From Scatophagus argus (Eukaryota; Chordata; Actinopteri; Scatophagidae): 64,000 bases of DNA. The notes under the pieces are model-generated. The model ran no database searches. It was not told the origin of the DNA and saw nothing but the letters and a program-made list of their open reading frames with translations. Below are positions 27,613-41,100 of the stretch, piece by piece; position 1 is the stretch's first letter, and each line of letters starts with the position of its first letter. Where the stretch lies: positions 8,246,001 through 8,310,000 of the forward strand of contig NC_058501.1 of NCBI RefSeq assembly GCF_020382885.2, given 5' to 3'. The position numbers and the translations under genes were made by a program.

Positions 27613-28794
27613 CCACTCCTGCATGTACTCGATATATCAGTCAATAATCAATTTTTTACAAATGTTAACTGGCTCTTTAATCACATTCTTGACTTTTAAC
27701 AAATCTCAGTAGCAACTGGACCATTGCTGTTTCTTGTCTTCTTTTATCTTCTTCCTATCCTTTCAGCAAAAGAGGTGTTTTTTTTTATTTTTTTACAAAC
27801 TTTGCATTGTGAAAAAATACTGGTTTGGTAAAAATATCCATAAAACATTTACTCAACAAATTACCTTACAATGTATAGACCTATATATACTGCAGTTGTC
27901 CATGCATTACAGAAGATTTATTTGATGATCCTTGCAACACTAAATATTTCTACTACTCATATAAATCAATAATTTTCACTTTCACATGTATATTTAATAA
28001 CTTTTAATATTTTTTCATTTCTATATACTTATGAATGCACACACGCATATCAGCAAACTGTGAGTCCCCTATATTGAGTAAAAATCAAAATAGATGACAA
28101 ATGTGATTGTATTCATAACATGTAGCGTGGTTTGTTTATCATTTGAGTTTCAAGTTCATTTTGTTTTTACATTTGTATGAAACATCAAACTGCGTCCTCA
28201 ATGTGCCATGCAGTCGGGAGACGTAGCTGTTTCAATGCTGGACTGTATCTTCACATACAAGGAAAACTATTTAATTTCAAATGATCAGCTCAGACAGCAG
28301 TGGCCATCAATTAGGACAGTACAATACAAAGAGAAATTAATTCAAACCAAAGTTAAATTTTGGATTAATGTGTATTCAGCACAATCTGGGTGATGCTTTA
28401 TAATCTGTAGTGAAAAACACCTGTCTCATCCTGTTCCCATCATCTGATATTTATGCTTTGATACAAGCTGCCTTCTGTCATGCTTGATTTCTCAATAGAA
28501 ATAGTGTCACAATAGCGTCACACATATCGTATACATTTTTATGTTATCATTAATTTGTATGAAAAACACTGAAATGTGTAAATGCACACTCCTCAGTCAT
28601 TGTTTTTGTCTTTAGTATTACTTTTCACTTGTACACAACATTGTAAATGTAGCATTAATTTCCAAGTTAAATTGGTTAAAGCTGTAAAAAATCTCCTCAA
28701 GTGTGTTTATGTTTCTTTGTCCCTCCCAGCCCTCGGTCCCATGAGTTCTGACACTGCTTCAATTACATGGTGGCCTTTTGTGCCCGGGAGGGGG

Positions 28795-28796
<2 letters not shown>

Positions 28797-28832
<36 letters not shown>
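28797..28832. repeat. (TG)n microsatellite
   Basis: About 18 TG units directly after a GC-rich patch (CCCGGGAGGGGG). Confidence 0.95.
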
Positions 28833-28835
<3 letters not shown>

Positions 28836-31460
28836 ATATCTGTTGAAGCAGACGGTGTGGTGCCTGCTCCAGGACACCCACCTCGCTGCCGCCTTGTGCC
28901 CACTGGTCCTGCCCTGGGCAGCCCACAGGATGCTAGCCTGCTTTGATGCCTTCTTCCCATCAACATAATGTACATACACACTTGCACAAGATAACCAATA
29001 AGTCCTCAGAAGATCCTGTAATCTTTTAAAAGTGTGTAACTGTCAGTCAGCCGAGTCTTCTTAAGTCTGCTGACTTCCTCTGCCCCAAGCAATGCTCACA
29101 TCTATCATAGGCTCCAGAACAACCAAAAGTTTTTTTTTTTTGTTTTTTTTTTTGATCAGACACAGTGTTTGGAATAGGCTGCTTGGGTTCAGGGGTTAGA
29201 AACTCTTTGCATATCTGAGGTCTTCTGTCACATGAATCCCGACCCTAAGCTTGGATTTAAAGAAAGTCCCAGTAACATTATTTCTGAATTAGACTCACCG
29301 CCAAATGCAAATGCACACTCCAATAAGTGTTTGAAAACAGAAAGGGACAGACATGCAAGTATGTTCAAAGAAGGTCACAGTTGTCCTGTCCTGGTCTAAA
29401 GAAACAGTTTGTCATTTTGGGATATACTGTTCTAAGTGGAGATTCAGATAAGAGTAGATCAATGCCACTGAAAATGAATTAAGTGTGAAGTTACAGCCAT
29501 ATGTGAAGTTATATACAGGGTTATGTGTTGAAGTATTTTTTGGCGAGGAGCAGTAACTTGCATGGGTCCCACCCATGCAGTTGTTTCATACATAAGCCAT
29601 TGCAAAACAGCAAAGTGTCATTTGTACACTTCAGTTTGTGCACAGATTAAAGAACACACAGCAGTTTAAGCACATTTTGTTAATGTTCGACAAAGCCGAG
29701 CAAGCTGTTTTCCCTGGTTTCAGTCTTTAAGCTAAACTAACTAGCAGCTCCAACTACTGTAATGTAGAAACATGATAGCTGATGTATGACATCAATCTTC
29801 TTATTTAATTCTTAGCAAGAGAGTGAAGGAGGGTATTTCCCAACATGACAAACTAATTACTTTTAGTTGTAAAGATACTTGTGTTTTCATTCGACACATT
29901 AGTTATACACAGTCCGATCAAGGCTTTAAAATTGACCATAGATGTGTTAATGGAAAACTACTTAGAGATTTTTTTCATGAAACCTGCAGTCGCTGAAGCT
30001 GCCTTTTGTATGCATTGTGTTTCTGTATCATTTGCGCAGCTAAAACGTCCGTGTTCAATGTCCTTGGTAGATACATTCAGCCTGCCCCCACCCTCCCGAG
30101 GGTCATATAGCCTACTGTAGACATCTGCAGACAGACCAGTGATAACATACAGTGCAACGTCTAAACATCCTCTCCTCCATTTCTGTATGACACAGTGAAG
30201 TCATTAGTAATGCTAATGCACCATCAACCTTGCATGTCTTCTCATTACAAACAGTAGGCCTGCTTCATTATGGCGCACAGCACGGGGTGTGTATCTGTTC
30301 ATCTTTTTAACAGATACCCCAATGCACACTCTTTGTGCATAAACATTCTTTTGCCTAAATTCCATTTGTTAATACATACTTGATACACCTGTATGACATG
30401 TATATATAATGAGTCTATGGTCAAAGGAAGGCTTTTCTATTGAACACACCCAGATCTTCCCTAGAACACAAATGACTTTCAAATAATTTAACTTGCGTCA
30501 CCCAGCTGTTTAGCCAGTTTTGATAATGGACCTTCCCTCTTCTGCTTTGTGACAGCCGTAGACAATGTTCGCATTCTGTCTGGCTGCATGCTATCTCTCC
30601 CATCCATCCCTGCTTTGTGTGCCTACTCTTCATCCTCTCTTCAATTTACTGTGAATGTGTCAGCAATACATACACATTGACCGTATATTTCTCCAGGACA
30701 GGGGACATATTCAGTGATAAATTCGGACATGTAAACCGGTAGTCAGCACGTGAATAAACTTAAATTTGCCCAACACACACCGACACACACTCCCTAAGTC
30801 ACACCCCACCCAGGGTGTCTGCACAGTTCAGGGCTGTGGGGCTATTAGCAGTAATGGCAGGAAGCTAGTTAGTGTTATCTTCTGCCATGGCGGCCTCCAC
30901 TGGCACTGACAGACCCTGGACCAGTCACGTAGAGACACAGACATAGAGTCAGACATAAGCCCAGGAAGGCGGAGGAGGTGGAAGTGGATGGGTGAAAGAG
31001 CCCCCAAGCAAATGGCCTGAGAGGACATCCATATTATTCACCTGCCAGGCTTCAACTTAAATTAGAAATGAGACTTGAGGGAAACATGAGATAAACAGAA
31101 AGTGTAGTTATAAATTATCAAAATAAATTTTTAAAGAAATTACAAATTATATATATATAGATATAATTTATTTATTTCATTTTGTTTTCATTTATTGATT
31201 AGTGATTCTGTGATTCTGAGATTCATTAGGAACACAGCTGTCCAGGCAAAAACATCAACAACTCAATTAATAAGATATTAATTATCAATGAATAGCAGCA
31301 TAATAATAACAGTTTATGTATTTTGGGTAACAAAAATGAGAGAGTTTAATCTACGTGCCAGTTCCTGGCTGCAGTCATAATGCCTCTCTATTGTTTCACC
31401 AGAACGTCTTTCTTCCTGTATGCATGACACTACACGCATGCCTAGGAGCGGGTGTGTTTT

Positions 31461-31477
31461 GGGGGGGGGGGGGGGGG
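31461..31477 (+). repeat. G17 homopolymer
   Basis: Run of 17 G; G-quadruplex prone and a likely sequencing-error spot. Confidence 0.9.
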
Positions 31478-31853
31478 CAACAGGGATGACGGTATGAGTA
31501 GTGCTGTAGAGCGCAATAGGATGTGGTCAGGAAGGCCCAAAAAAGACTAAACAAAATAAACAGCAGAAATCCCTGAATGAGGCTCCGACACAATAACAGT
31601 CACGTAGGTCTGACCGGCTCCAAGTCACATCATCAGAATAGCAGAGGCGCGTGGATGGTAGCGTTCAGGGTTACTGTAATTGCATTGAGTTAAATGTTTT
31701 GAGTCTGAACGTATGAGTTAGGTTTGAACATGTGCAAGTGTGTCACAGACTTCTTAGGTACAAGCATAAGAAACAATAGCTTCACTTTTTTTTTAAGTTT
31801 AACTTCAAACAGCTCACATGGCAATATGTACTAGGGTATTCTAATGTTCGCTC

Positions 31854-32145
31854 TGGGCCCTTCTATGTGGAGTTTGCATGTTCTCCCTGTGCCTGCGTGG
31901 GTTTTCTCCGGGTACTCCACTTATTCCTCCCACAATACCAAAAACATGCACATTAGGTTAATTGGCTACTCTACATTGCCCCTAGGTGTGAGTGTGAGAG
32001 TGTGTGGTTGTTTGTCTTTGTGTGTTGGCCCTGCGACTGACTGGTGACCAGTCCAGGGTGTACCCCGCCTCTCGCCCGTAGTCAGCTGGGATAGGCTCCA
32101 GCTCTCCCGCGACCCTGACGGATAAGCGGTATAGAAAATGGATGG
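31854..32145 (+). repeat. LINE/SINE-type tail repeat, copy 3
   Basis: The best-preserved copy of the family at 26759, including the GATAAGCGGTATAGAAAATG end just before a single ATGG unit. Confidence 0.85.
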
Positions 32146-33521
32146 TATTCTAATGTTTTGCATTTTTCTGATTATTAATGTTTTTTTTGTGTGTGTATTT
32201 GCTGATAAAATAAATATCTTTACAAATAATGGTTCTAATTGTAGATTTATATTTGTATTAATAATCTGAATGTGCAAAGTAACTAATAACTAAAATGATC
32301 AAATCAATGTAGTGTAATAAAAAGCACAATATTATCTTCCAGACAGCAAGATTTGTTTTTAGCACAAATGTATATATGAATAATAAATGAATATCAATCA
32401 ATATCAAGATCAAGATCAACCTTGCCCTAAAAAACATATAAGTTGATCCTTAATATGTACATTGTACAAAGTGCATATTTTTCAATGGCTCTGTGTTATT
32501 TGTACAAACCGCCATCAGCTGTAGATGCACTCCTTTGCCAGGAAACACTGTCCAGGAAAAACAAAAAGGAAAAGAAGGGGAATTTTGGATTTAAAAGACT
32601 AAAATTGAAAAATACCCACTTGATTTTGTATACTTAGACTGTTGAATCTTCACATTAACTTCAGATGGACTTTTTAAAGCTCTATTTACACAAAATGAGG
32701 ACCATCTTTTTCATCCCCATCCCCCAAGTGCAGACAGCCTGAACAGGATGAACAGCAGCTAACACCTCTCGCAATATTATTTCTGGAGGGCCAGGTTTGG
32801 TACATGAGTAGCTATTTTCCTATTTTTGGGAGAGATAGAACGAAAGAAGACTTACTGTATGTGTTTATGAAATCTTCCCTTTTCCCCTCAACAACTCCCC
32901 GAGGAAACAGCTCAACAAAATAAAAGGTCTCAGCCAACAATAGAGGCTACGATAAGACCCACTAGCAAATAAATTAAACTAATGCAGCATGGAGCGCTTA
33001 CGTGCAATTTTGCCCCTCACTGTGCCGCTGAACATCTCCAACATCCGTGAGTGCTGCTGGTCCCACTTGACTTATATGTGAATTGAATCCAGTAGTCAAG
33101 TGCTCCCTACTGTATAAACCTTCATTTATAATATATACTTTGTTATTTCTTATTTTCTCAACATCATACAACTAACTGACAAAAAACAGCAGCTATTCCA
33201 GGCAATCTGTTTTAATGATGTCTGGTAAATGAGAGGCCTTGTGTTTGTAAGAAAACATCCTTAACGGAAGTTCTAGTAAAATATCAGCTGCTGGCAAACT
33301 GCTCAAGTCCTGGTGCTGTGTTTGGATATGAATTCAGTCACTCATGTGATGGCATGCAAAATAAACTATAAGTCAAATAAACAGGGCTTTGGATTGTTGT
33401 TCTACAACTTCCCCATTCAGTTCAAAATGTCAACTGAAGTGCCACACTATTTTGTTGTTGTTTTTTTAGTTAATCAACTTCTGGAAGACAAATCTCATTT
33501 GAATCCTCCCTTCTCAAGATT

Positions 33522-33646
33522 ATCCATCCATCCATCCATTTTCTATACCGCTTATCCGTAAGGGTCGCGGGGGAGTTGGAGCCTATCCCAGCTGACTACG
33601 GGCGAGAACACCCTGGACTGGTCACCAGTCAATCGCAGGGCTAGCA
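33522..33646 (-). repeat. LINE/SINE-type tail repeat, copy 4 (truncated)
   Basis: Reverse orientation. It starts with the complement of the ATGG tail (tandem CATC units), then the CCGCTTATCCG end, and has a deletion inside the GCGAGAGGCGGGGTACACC block. It is cut off at the edge of the Tc1-like remnant. Confidence 0.8.
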
Positions 33647-34525
33647 ATTAATCCAAAAATCCAAATTAGAGTCCATCTGTTCAGAAGTGTGTCCAGTCAA
33701 TGGGATGAGACTCAGGTGTCATTCAGTGCCCTGTTTCATTTTTAAAAATTTTTAAAAATAGAACAACAACAACAAAAAGTCAAAGTCTGATCCTCACGAC
33801 ACATGTTTGTGGAAGTGTATGATGACATGGACAAAGGAGCTTTCTGAGGACCTCAGAAAAAGAATGGTTTATCAATCTGGAAAAAAGTTACAAAACCATC
33901 TCTGAAGAGTTTGGACTCCACAAGTCCAGTCAGACAAGTCCAGTGCACAAATAAATCCCAAGTCCAGTGCACAAATAAATTCAAAGAGATTCAAGATGAC
34001 TGTTACATGGTTAGAGGAGAACAAATTAAATGTTTTGGAGTGGCCAAGTCAGAGTCTGAACCTTAATCCAATTGAAATGTTGTAGAAGGGCTTGAAACAA
34101 ACGTTTCATGTGAGGAAGCCCATCAACATCTCAGAACTGAGGCAGTTTTGTACTGAGGAATGGGCTAAAATTCCTGCAAGCCGTTGTAGCTGATCAGCTG
34201 ATCAGTAGTTACCAAAAACGTTTCGCTGCTGCCATTGCTGCACAAGATACTGAAGCAAAAGTTCTCATACTTTTGCAACTCACAGTATTTACTAATGATT
34301 TATTTTCTTGAATAAATAAATGACCAACAATAATATCTCTGTCTCATTTGTTTGATTAGGTTCTCTTTGTGTACTTCCAGGAAATCTGCTGATGTTTGCT
34401 GATGAATCATTTTTATGTAGAAATTCAGTTTCCCTGAGGGAGTCATCCCAAAGGGATCAAAAAAGTGAAGTCTAAGTCTAAATACTAAAAATTGTAGACG
34501 TCACAAACTGTTAAGCAGCACTTTA
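33647..34525 (+). mobile_element. Decayed Tc1-like DNA transposon
   Basis: The plus strand around 34040-34085 reads WPSQSLNLNPIEML followed by a stop. This is the Tc1-family DLNPIE block that carries the last catalytic Glu of the DDE triad, with Asp changed to Asn. The flanking DNA matches the usual non-coding ends of fish Tc1 elements (CATACTTTTGCAACTCACAG). A terminal-repeat-like CACAAACTGTTAAGCAGCAC lies at 34503-34522. Many stops and a 23-base internal duplication (33934-33980) show it is long dead. A LINE-tail fragment interrupts it at 34430. The left terminal repeat was not found. Confidence 0.7.
34430..34481 (-). repeat. LINE-tail fragment nested in the Tc1 remnant
   Basis: TTTCCCTGAGGGAGTCATCC followed by AAAGGGATCAAAAAAGTGAA and TCTAAGTCTAA matches the fish LINE end GGGATTAATAAAGT plus a short tandem tail. 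It sits inside the right end of the Tc1 element, so it inserted later. Confidence 0.5.
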
Positions 34526-37500
34526 CAAGGAGGGCCCCACTGAAGACTTGAGTGCAGAGATGCCGATGCAGCTTGTGGGTGCATTGTCTCCTCAGGGACG
34601 CTGATTTGTTTGAACTATAAAAAAAGCTGAATAGTCTAAGCACACATGTGAAGATACTTAGTTTTGAGACTTGCTGACTGCACACCAGCCTACCATCTGT
34701 CTTCCTTCTATTGTTGTTGCTGATTGTATTTTGAATTTCAGTGATGTACAGTAACAATGACAGAACCCATCTATCATCCATCTAACTGGATCACACAGAG
34801 TGGCTTCAGATGACAGACCGATGGTGGACTGAATGAGTGAAGTATTTAGATTGCTTCTTCACTTAAGTGCTTTTCTCATCCACTTTTTAGTCAGGCAGGC
34901 AGATCTGGAGTGCTGTGAAAGAAGATCTGAGGGTGAGATCTTGGTGGCAAATAGCTTTAGATTTAAGCAACAAACACTTTGTCAAGAGACCTCAATCCTC
35001 AGCTGCATTTCTCTAAGTTATTCCATTTGATTTAAAATGATACGATTCTCAAAGTATGCTCTGTAGTTCTTACAATCTAATGTTGTTGTTACAGACTGCA
35101 TTTTAATTGGAACTTGAATTGAACTTCAAGTGCACGTCTGCAGTTAGATGTGCCAGAGTGGGTTTAGATGTTCTCGATGTTCAGATGAAAGATCTGATGA
35201 GAGACTTAATGGCGACATTCAGGGTTGTTTAGACTGCCTGGCTGTTTGATGAAGGTCATGGCTAGTGCTATACTCTGTACCACACTTAACCACCACAGTT
35301 TCTTGTGACAATCACACAAGCTGAGAAGAAACCAAGCAGGCAGACAGATAGTTAGGAGGCCTTGTCTGTCACCTGTCTGTTTCTTCATAGCGCTAATCCA
35401 CCATGAGTTTCCTGTCTGGCACAAGTGGTCACGAAGAAAGGAGCACAGAGCAGGAAATGGCCTGGGTCAGTCCCATTATCAGCTCAAGAAATGTGGAGGT
35501 GCAGGGGTTTGGCTAAACTCAGGATCAATCCAGAATAGACATGACGCGGTGAAAACACTCACATTGCACGCACATACTTTGTACAGGAGGAGAACACACT
35601 GCAGTGTTTGTTTATTAGTTGTTTATGTGACAACAATGGTTGGCGTACAGAGATTTTGATGACCTCAAGGCGTCTCCTTCACTGTCTTCTCTTTGGATAA
35701 ATATAAACTGGATAAATATAGCAAACAGCAGTCACTTTTGTACTGATAACAACTGAGAGAATACATTAGAAGGAAAGCATTTCTTTTGTTTAGAGGTTGG
35801 TCTGCCGCTATTTTAGTAACAGTTGTGATTTTACAGACGTGAGCACAAACCACTGCTCTGTGCGTGAGGAGTAAGCAGTACTTGCATGACTTTGATGGTA
35901 GTAATTACATTATATTGTATTTACACTCCAAAAATGATCATAATTCTGGTAGTAAATCTGTTTTACCTTTTAAACCAAGTCATAGAGCAGTACATTAAAA
36001 GTCTTTTTCCTGAAATGCAATATTGATTTTTATTTACACTGTGGTTATTATACTGTATTGTATATAGCATAGTATATATACTGTGTAAATAGCATACATT
36101 GGTCATATTTTTATATTTTGTAAACTGTTAGTTATACTTACAATGGTTTAAATGCAGAGCACAAATTTCCCTGCAGGTATCAATAATTAACCTTAAACAA
36201 AACGAAAATTGTGTTATAGTTTTTTGATTAGTACAGTTACAAAAACCAGTGAGTCAAGTTTATCTTTTTATCTAGTAAAGATACTTGAGCACATGCATAT
36301 ACACCCAGGTTTGTTTTGTCCACACAAAGGGGAGAATGAGGGTGTGTTTTCTCCAGTCACGAGAATCTGTCTCTGTCTCTCTCTACTTCCTGTCTGTCTC
36401 GTCCTCATGTCTTCATTGTGTCTATTTTGTGTGGTGCACATGGCTCTGTTTGTGCATACATTGTTTTTGTGTCCGTTATATGTGCACAAATACTGACATA
36501 TGTTATGTAAATGTATAATATACAGTCTATTTTGTGTATCTGTATGTACTTTTCAACAAAATTGAAAATAGACACACCAGTGCAGATGTACTGTCCACAA
36601 GTCACCCTGTCAATGTGTCCTTCAGCAAGTCCCTGCTAAACTAGTGTGTTAACATAGCAACATAACAATTTTATGAAAAGCTCTGCATACATACAGACAT
36701 CACAAAAATGCATCTGCTAGGTTTTCTGAAACTGGATTATTGAGAGCAATAGTATTTTACATTAAACAGCATGAACACTTTTTTATTGCCGATATTTATT
36801 ACTTTGAAGCACATGATGACGGGGCCACAAGTATTATTGTTTAACATAGTTGCATTTTGTTTGTTTGGTTTTTTTTGTGTTTTCTTTCTTATGTAATACT
36901 ATTAAATTACTAAAACTGACTGCCAGCATGTTGGCATGTGTTTGTTTACTTATGTTTGTGAGTCTCAGAATGCTAGCATGAGCACAATTTAGAGATTTTG
37001 GCACCAAAAGATCCATCAGTTGTTCCCAATATTTTGTTTGTTTATCGCACACAAAGAAAACTGAATGCTCACTGTTGGGTGTGTGCTTGTACATGTGTTC
37101 CACAAAAATTTCATCCATACATCTATTGTTTTCAGTCTTTCAGGGGTGTGATTGTGATGGCAACAGACTAAGCAGGGTATTCTAGATGTTCCTCCCCAAG
37201 CAACATATTGCACTGCTAAGGCATTAGCAGGTCAGACAAGACATGTGATCCCACAAGTGAGTTTGAGGTCTATGTTTGGGTTTCCTCCAAGTTGGAGTTG
37301 CTTGGAAACACCTCACAGAGTTGGTGATCATTTTCAGTTCCTGGCAATTAAAGTAAAAGAGAAATGGTAAATTCATGCTTTATTGATTTAATTAATTTGT
37401 GTTTCACTTGGTCAAAGAGGTCTGGACACACCCTTGCATGGGACCTCTATCACTGTCCATCTTGATTCCATTAAAAGCTCACTTCAAAGTTTAAAATTGA

Positions 37501-37868
37501 AGGAGGTAGATATGTCAATTTGCCAGTTAATTAGAACTATTTGTATTGAGGAGAAATATAGACTTAATGAATGAATGAGGATGGGGCTCATCAGAATGAT
37601 GCACATAATGATCATGACCTGTCTTCAAAATACAATGCCTCTGCAAGCCAAGAGTCTAAAACACCTTGGTTTCTATATCATAAAAATGTAAGTGAGTATC
37701 TTCACAGTTTGTTGTTTTTGAGTCTTGGACCTGAACAAACCCAATGTGGACAGCAGCATCAGGTGAGACATGAGTTTTGTCGATTTGATCAGTTACAAGA
37801 GTTAACAACTGAAAATGCTACTAAAACGAATTTTATGTAGAGCAGAGTGTCAGTGTGTGCCCACCCTT

Positions 37869-38090
37869 GTTAATGGCCCTCGTTAACAGCCCTCATTATG
37901 AACACACTCCGTTCTAATGAGCCATAATAGCACCTCCTGATAATCAGCATGATAGGTGGCCCCTTTGGACTCTCCATTCTTTGATTGGCTTACTCGACGG
38001 CGGTGTGGAGACACTGATAGGCTATCAAGGGAAAGGTGGGAGGGGCATGCTGGCTGTTGGCCAATAGAAGTGATAGGACCCAGAGGACTG
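37869..38090. promoter_or_regulatory. Candidate regulatory element
   Basis: Opens with a direct tandem of 13-mers (GTTAATGGCCCTC, GTTAACAGCCCTC at 37869-37894). This is followed by several TAAT and ATTA homeodomain cores, two CCAAT-type boxes (ATTGG near 37984, CCAAT near 38061) and GC-richer DNA than its surroundings. It lies 3 kb upstream of the NCAM-type gene. An enhancer role is inference. Confidence 0.25.
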
Positions 38091-38577
38091 AAATTGACTA
38101 GCAGCGGGTACTAACACCATGTAGATGAAAGAACAATGACGTAAACTGTGTGCTTGGGTGTGTGAAGGTTTGCATGTTTGCTTTTGGTTGACCCTTTTAT
38201 CCCAGCCATGTTAAAGCATGAAGCATCATACTTTGAGTCATGGCCAAAATTGATGTAAAGAGTTTTCTAACAAACAAAAGAAGTGGATGTAGCCACCGTG
38301 ACATCCCTCATAGGTTTGTGGATGAAGATTGAAACTGGGGAAGAGCAAAGCAGTGGTGGTCTGAACAAGGCCAAAATGGCCACTTGTCTTTTCATGGATT
38401 TATAAGGTTTTTTGCTCTTTTTTGCTCCTTTTTTACATTGATTACTAACAATGCACTCGTAACTCAGGTTATTGTGTTGATGAAGTATGAATCTGTTGAC
38501 CTTTTCAGTCAAGATTTGGAAAGAAATTTGTATCAAATTAAATCTGTGATTCTGACTAATGTAATGTAACATGTGTA

Positions 38578-38583
<6 letters not shown>

Positions 38584-38620
<37 letters not shown>

Positions 38621-38906
38621 ATGTATTCCTGTAGTTGTGGTATCAAAAATCTGTTTACACAGTCACATTGTTAGGACCCACCTTACTAATGAGATAAAAT
38701 GCAAGTCCCCACAATGTAAATCGTTAAATATTAGGGTGAAGTCTTGCTTTAAGGTTAGATTGAGGTTAGATTTAGGTTAAGGTGAGGCTTAGGATTAGAC
38801 AAGTAATGTTTATTGTTCTGGTTAGGTGGTGGTTAAGCCTCCAGGAAATTAATGTAAGTCTATGTAATGTCCCCAGAAGTGATGGAAACAAGACTCTGTG
38901 TGTGTG

Positions 38907-38972
<66 letters not shown>
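38584..38972. repeat. Interspersed repeat flanked by TG runs
   Basis: A TG run (38584-38618) and a TG/AG run (38911-38972) bracket about 290 bases. The core contains CCACAATGTAAATCGTTAAA, repeated GGTTAGATT/AGGTTAAGG units and AATGTCCCCAGAAGTGATGG. This recurring vertebrate TG-flanked unit is known from fish intergenic DNA; the exact family name is not certain. Confidence 0.6.
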
Positions 38973-39483
38973 TGTGTGTGTAAGCTTGATGCTGACTGTC
39001 TCCAAGAAGTTAACCATCAAAGCCCTCAGCTACTGTCAGATCTTGGGTTTGTAGACTACTGAGAGATAACCAAGTAGACAAAGTTACGTTGTGTTCCCAC
39101 TGAAGATGTGAGATCTGTGATCTTATCCTGTAATGAATCAGTATTGCCCAGCTCACAGAGAACACACACATACTCTGTTTAAAATCATCCTCCTGGTTTT
39201 CAATATCAATCTGTAGCTTTTTCTCATTCTGGTTACCGGTCAAATTCATTTCATTCACTGTCTGTGGTTTTTTAACAGCTGTCATTTGACTTTTCATAGA
39301 CAGAAAAGCACAAGTGTTATGTCCTATACCCGATATGCACAATACGGAGACCCTGACATTGAAGCAGTCAAGCAACCATCATTCATGTTAGTATTTACAG
39401 CTGTGCGTTTACTCCTGTGACATGTCACAATGTCTGCTGTGAAAAAGGCCTCCTGTTCAGCATTTCCAGTTAAGGAAAACAGC

Positions 39484-39600
39484 CATCAGAATCAGAATCA
39501 GAATTCCTTTATTAATCCCTGGAGGGAAATGATCACTACTGTTACAATAACAGATAATAATAACAACATAATAACATGATAACAACATTTGTACTTTCCA
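39484..39600. repeat. LINE-type 3' tail with ATCAGA units
   Basis: Tandem ATCAGA units followed by ATTCCTTTATTAATCCCTGG and AGGGAAATGATC, the same end family as at 8165 and 50610. Confidence 0.65.
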
Positions 39601-40659
39601 TGCAATGACAAATTAAATGGTCTGCTGGGTGAAAGGCCAATAAATGATTAAATGTAGAAAACACAGATGGCATAAATTCAGTTCCTTTTGCAAAAACAAA
39701 GTAGGGATGTTTTTCATGGTTAAGGAAATGTTTTGTTCTGTTTCATTTTTTCGTAGCACAGTGGGTGTCACTGAGGTTTGCTGAGTTCAGCACCCTAAAG
39801 GAAGTACATGTGAAAGGTGTCGGTGGAATGTCACTAAGTGCAGTTTCTCAAGTACTGTACAAGGACAAATCCAAGGTACACATACATTAGTTTAATATTT
39901 CCATTTTATGCAACTTTATACTTCTACCCCAGTACATTTTAGAGGCAGATATTGTACTTTTTTTTACTGATTTTTACTGATGTACTTTGTACTGATTTTT
40001 TACTCCACTACATTTCTTTGACAGCTTTAGTAGCTAATATTTTTCAGATTACAATATTTCATTCCCTTCCTGTCCACTGAAAACCATGTATCTCCAGATC
40101 TGTTGATGCTGAATGTTTGTGATTAAATGAAGAATGAACTATTTTGAGAGAATTCTTCTCCTTGTTAAGCTTAATAAGGTATTTTAAAACCTTCCTGGAT
40201 CAACTAAAATACATCATGACAAAGCTGAAAACAGGCTGCTTTTTGCACTCCTGAAAAGTTGACATTTTAGAGATATGTGGTTCTCAGAGGACTGCCAAGC
40301 CGTGGATTATTGATGCATTGTTAAATGACCTAAAACCTAATCAACAACTGCAATAAGTGTAAAACACTGACAGAAATGAGGAAGTGAGGTTTTAATTCAG
40401 GGCTTGTAGTGGAGTATTTTCAGTCAGTAGTGCTCCTCCGCTGAATTTGGCATACTGTGTACCCATGTGCTTGGGAAGAATGTCACCATTTAAATGAGAA
40501 AGGAAAAACGATGGCATGACAACCATATCTTCCCCCATCTCTTGTCCCCCTGGAGGCCTGCCTGCTTTGCTTTCATGCCTGGAGGGTGAGACAGACAGGG
40601 AGAGGAGAGACGGGGAGTGCGAGACAGAGAGAGAAGGCGAAATCGGGGCTGGCGGCGGG

Positions 40660-40692
40660 TGGGGGTGGGGGGGGGGGGGGGGGGGGGGGGGG
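40660..40692 (+). repeat. G-rich tract (about 33 bases)
   Basis: G5-T-G26-like run after GGCGGCGGGT. Quadruplex-prone, about 150 bases upstream of the TATA box of the NCAM-type gene. Confidence 0.9.
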
Positions 40693-40842
40693 CAGACATC
40701 ATTCTGCTAACACCTCCCATTTGTGAATGACCTAAAGTAACTCTGTTGGGGTTAAAGCAGGGATGAGAGACCAGTGCTTTCTCTCTTTCTCTCTCTCTTT
40801 ACCCCCACCCTCCTTGGTTCCTCTCATCTGCATTGTGTCCCT

Positions 40843-40849
40843 ATATAAC
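40843..40849 (+). promoter_or_regulatory. TATA box of the NCAM-type gene
   Basis: TATATAA lies 252 bases upstream of the ATG at 41101, with a CT-rich stretch just before it. A start site near 40875 would give a single 5' exon of about 290 bases. Confidence 0.5.
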
Positions 40850-41100
40850 CTCTAATGCAGACCCCTTCCCTGTCACAGTTAGTTTAGGTGGATGCCAAAC
40901 AACAGGTGTCTGCAAATATTTGAGGTTTCTTTGATATTTAGTTAGTCTTGAAAACTTTATTAGACAAGCATTCAAACTGTCTGTCCAGTTGGATTGACTG
41001 GGAAAGCAAAAAGCAAAAAATAATTGATTGACAGAAACAGACAAACTACTTAATTTTGATTTGAAATTATATAGGATTGATAATCAACAGCCAGGTGAAC

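Larger units (their letters stand above)
24783..40830. other. 16-kb gene-poor interval
   Basis: No exon chain with recognisable protein content was found on either strand. The interval holds interspersed repeats (listed separately), TG and G tracts, a TAATTAC-rich stretch near 25015-25140, and a candidate regulatory element at 37860-38110. A lone ATG frame at 32990-33047, followed by a donor-like GTGAGT, has no partner exon. Confidence 0.55.

Noticed and set aside
28582-28968. 128-codon plus-strand frame
   Set aside because: Carried by the TG run translated as Cys-Val repeats; low-complexity artefact.
32990-33080. ATG frame (MERLRAILPLTVPLNISNI) followed by GTGAGT
   Set aside because: Looks like a first exon, but no downstream exon in phase or protein family could be found.
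38906-39020. TG/AG run as a possible coding or CRISPR-like array
   Set aside because: Simple dinucleotide repeats without spacers; a microsatellite.
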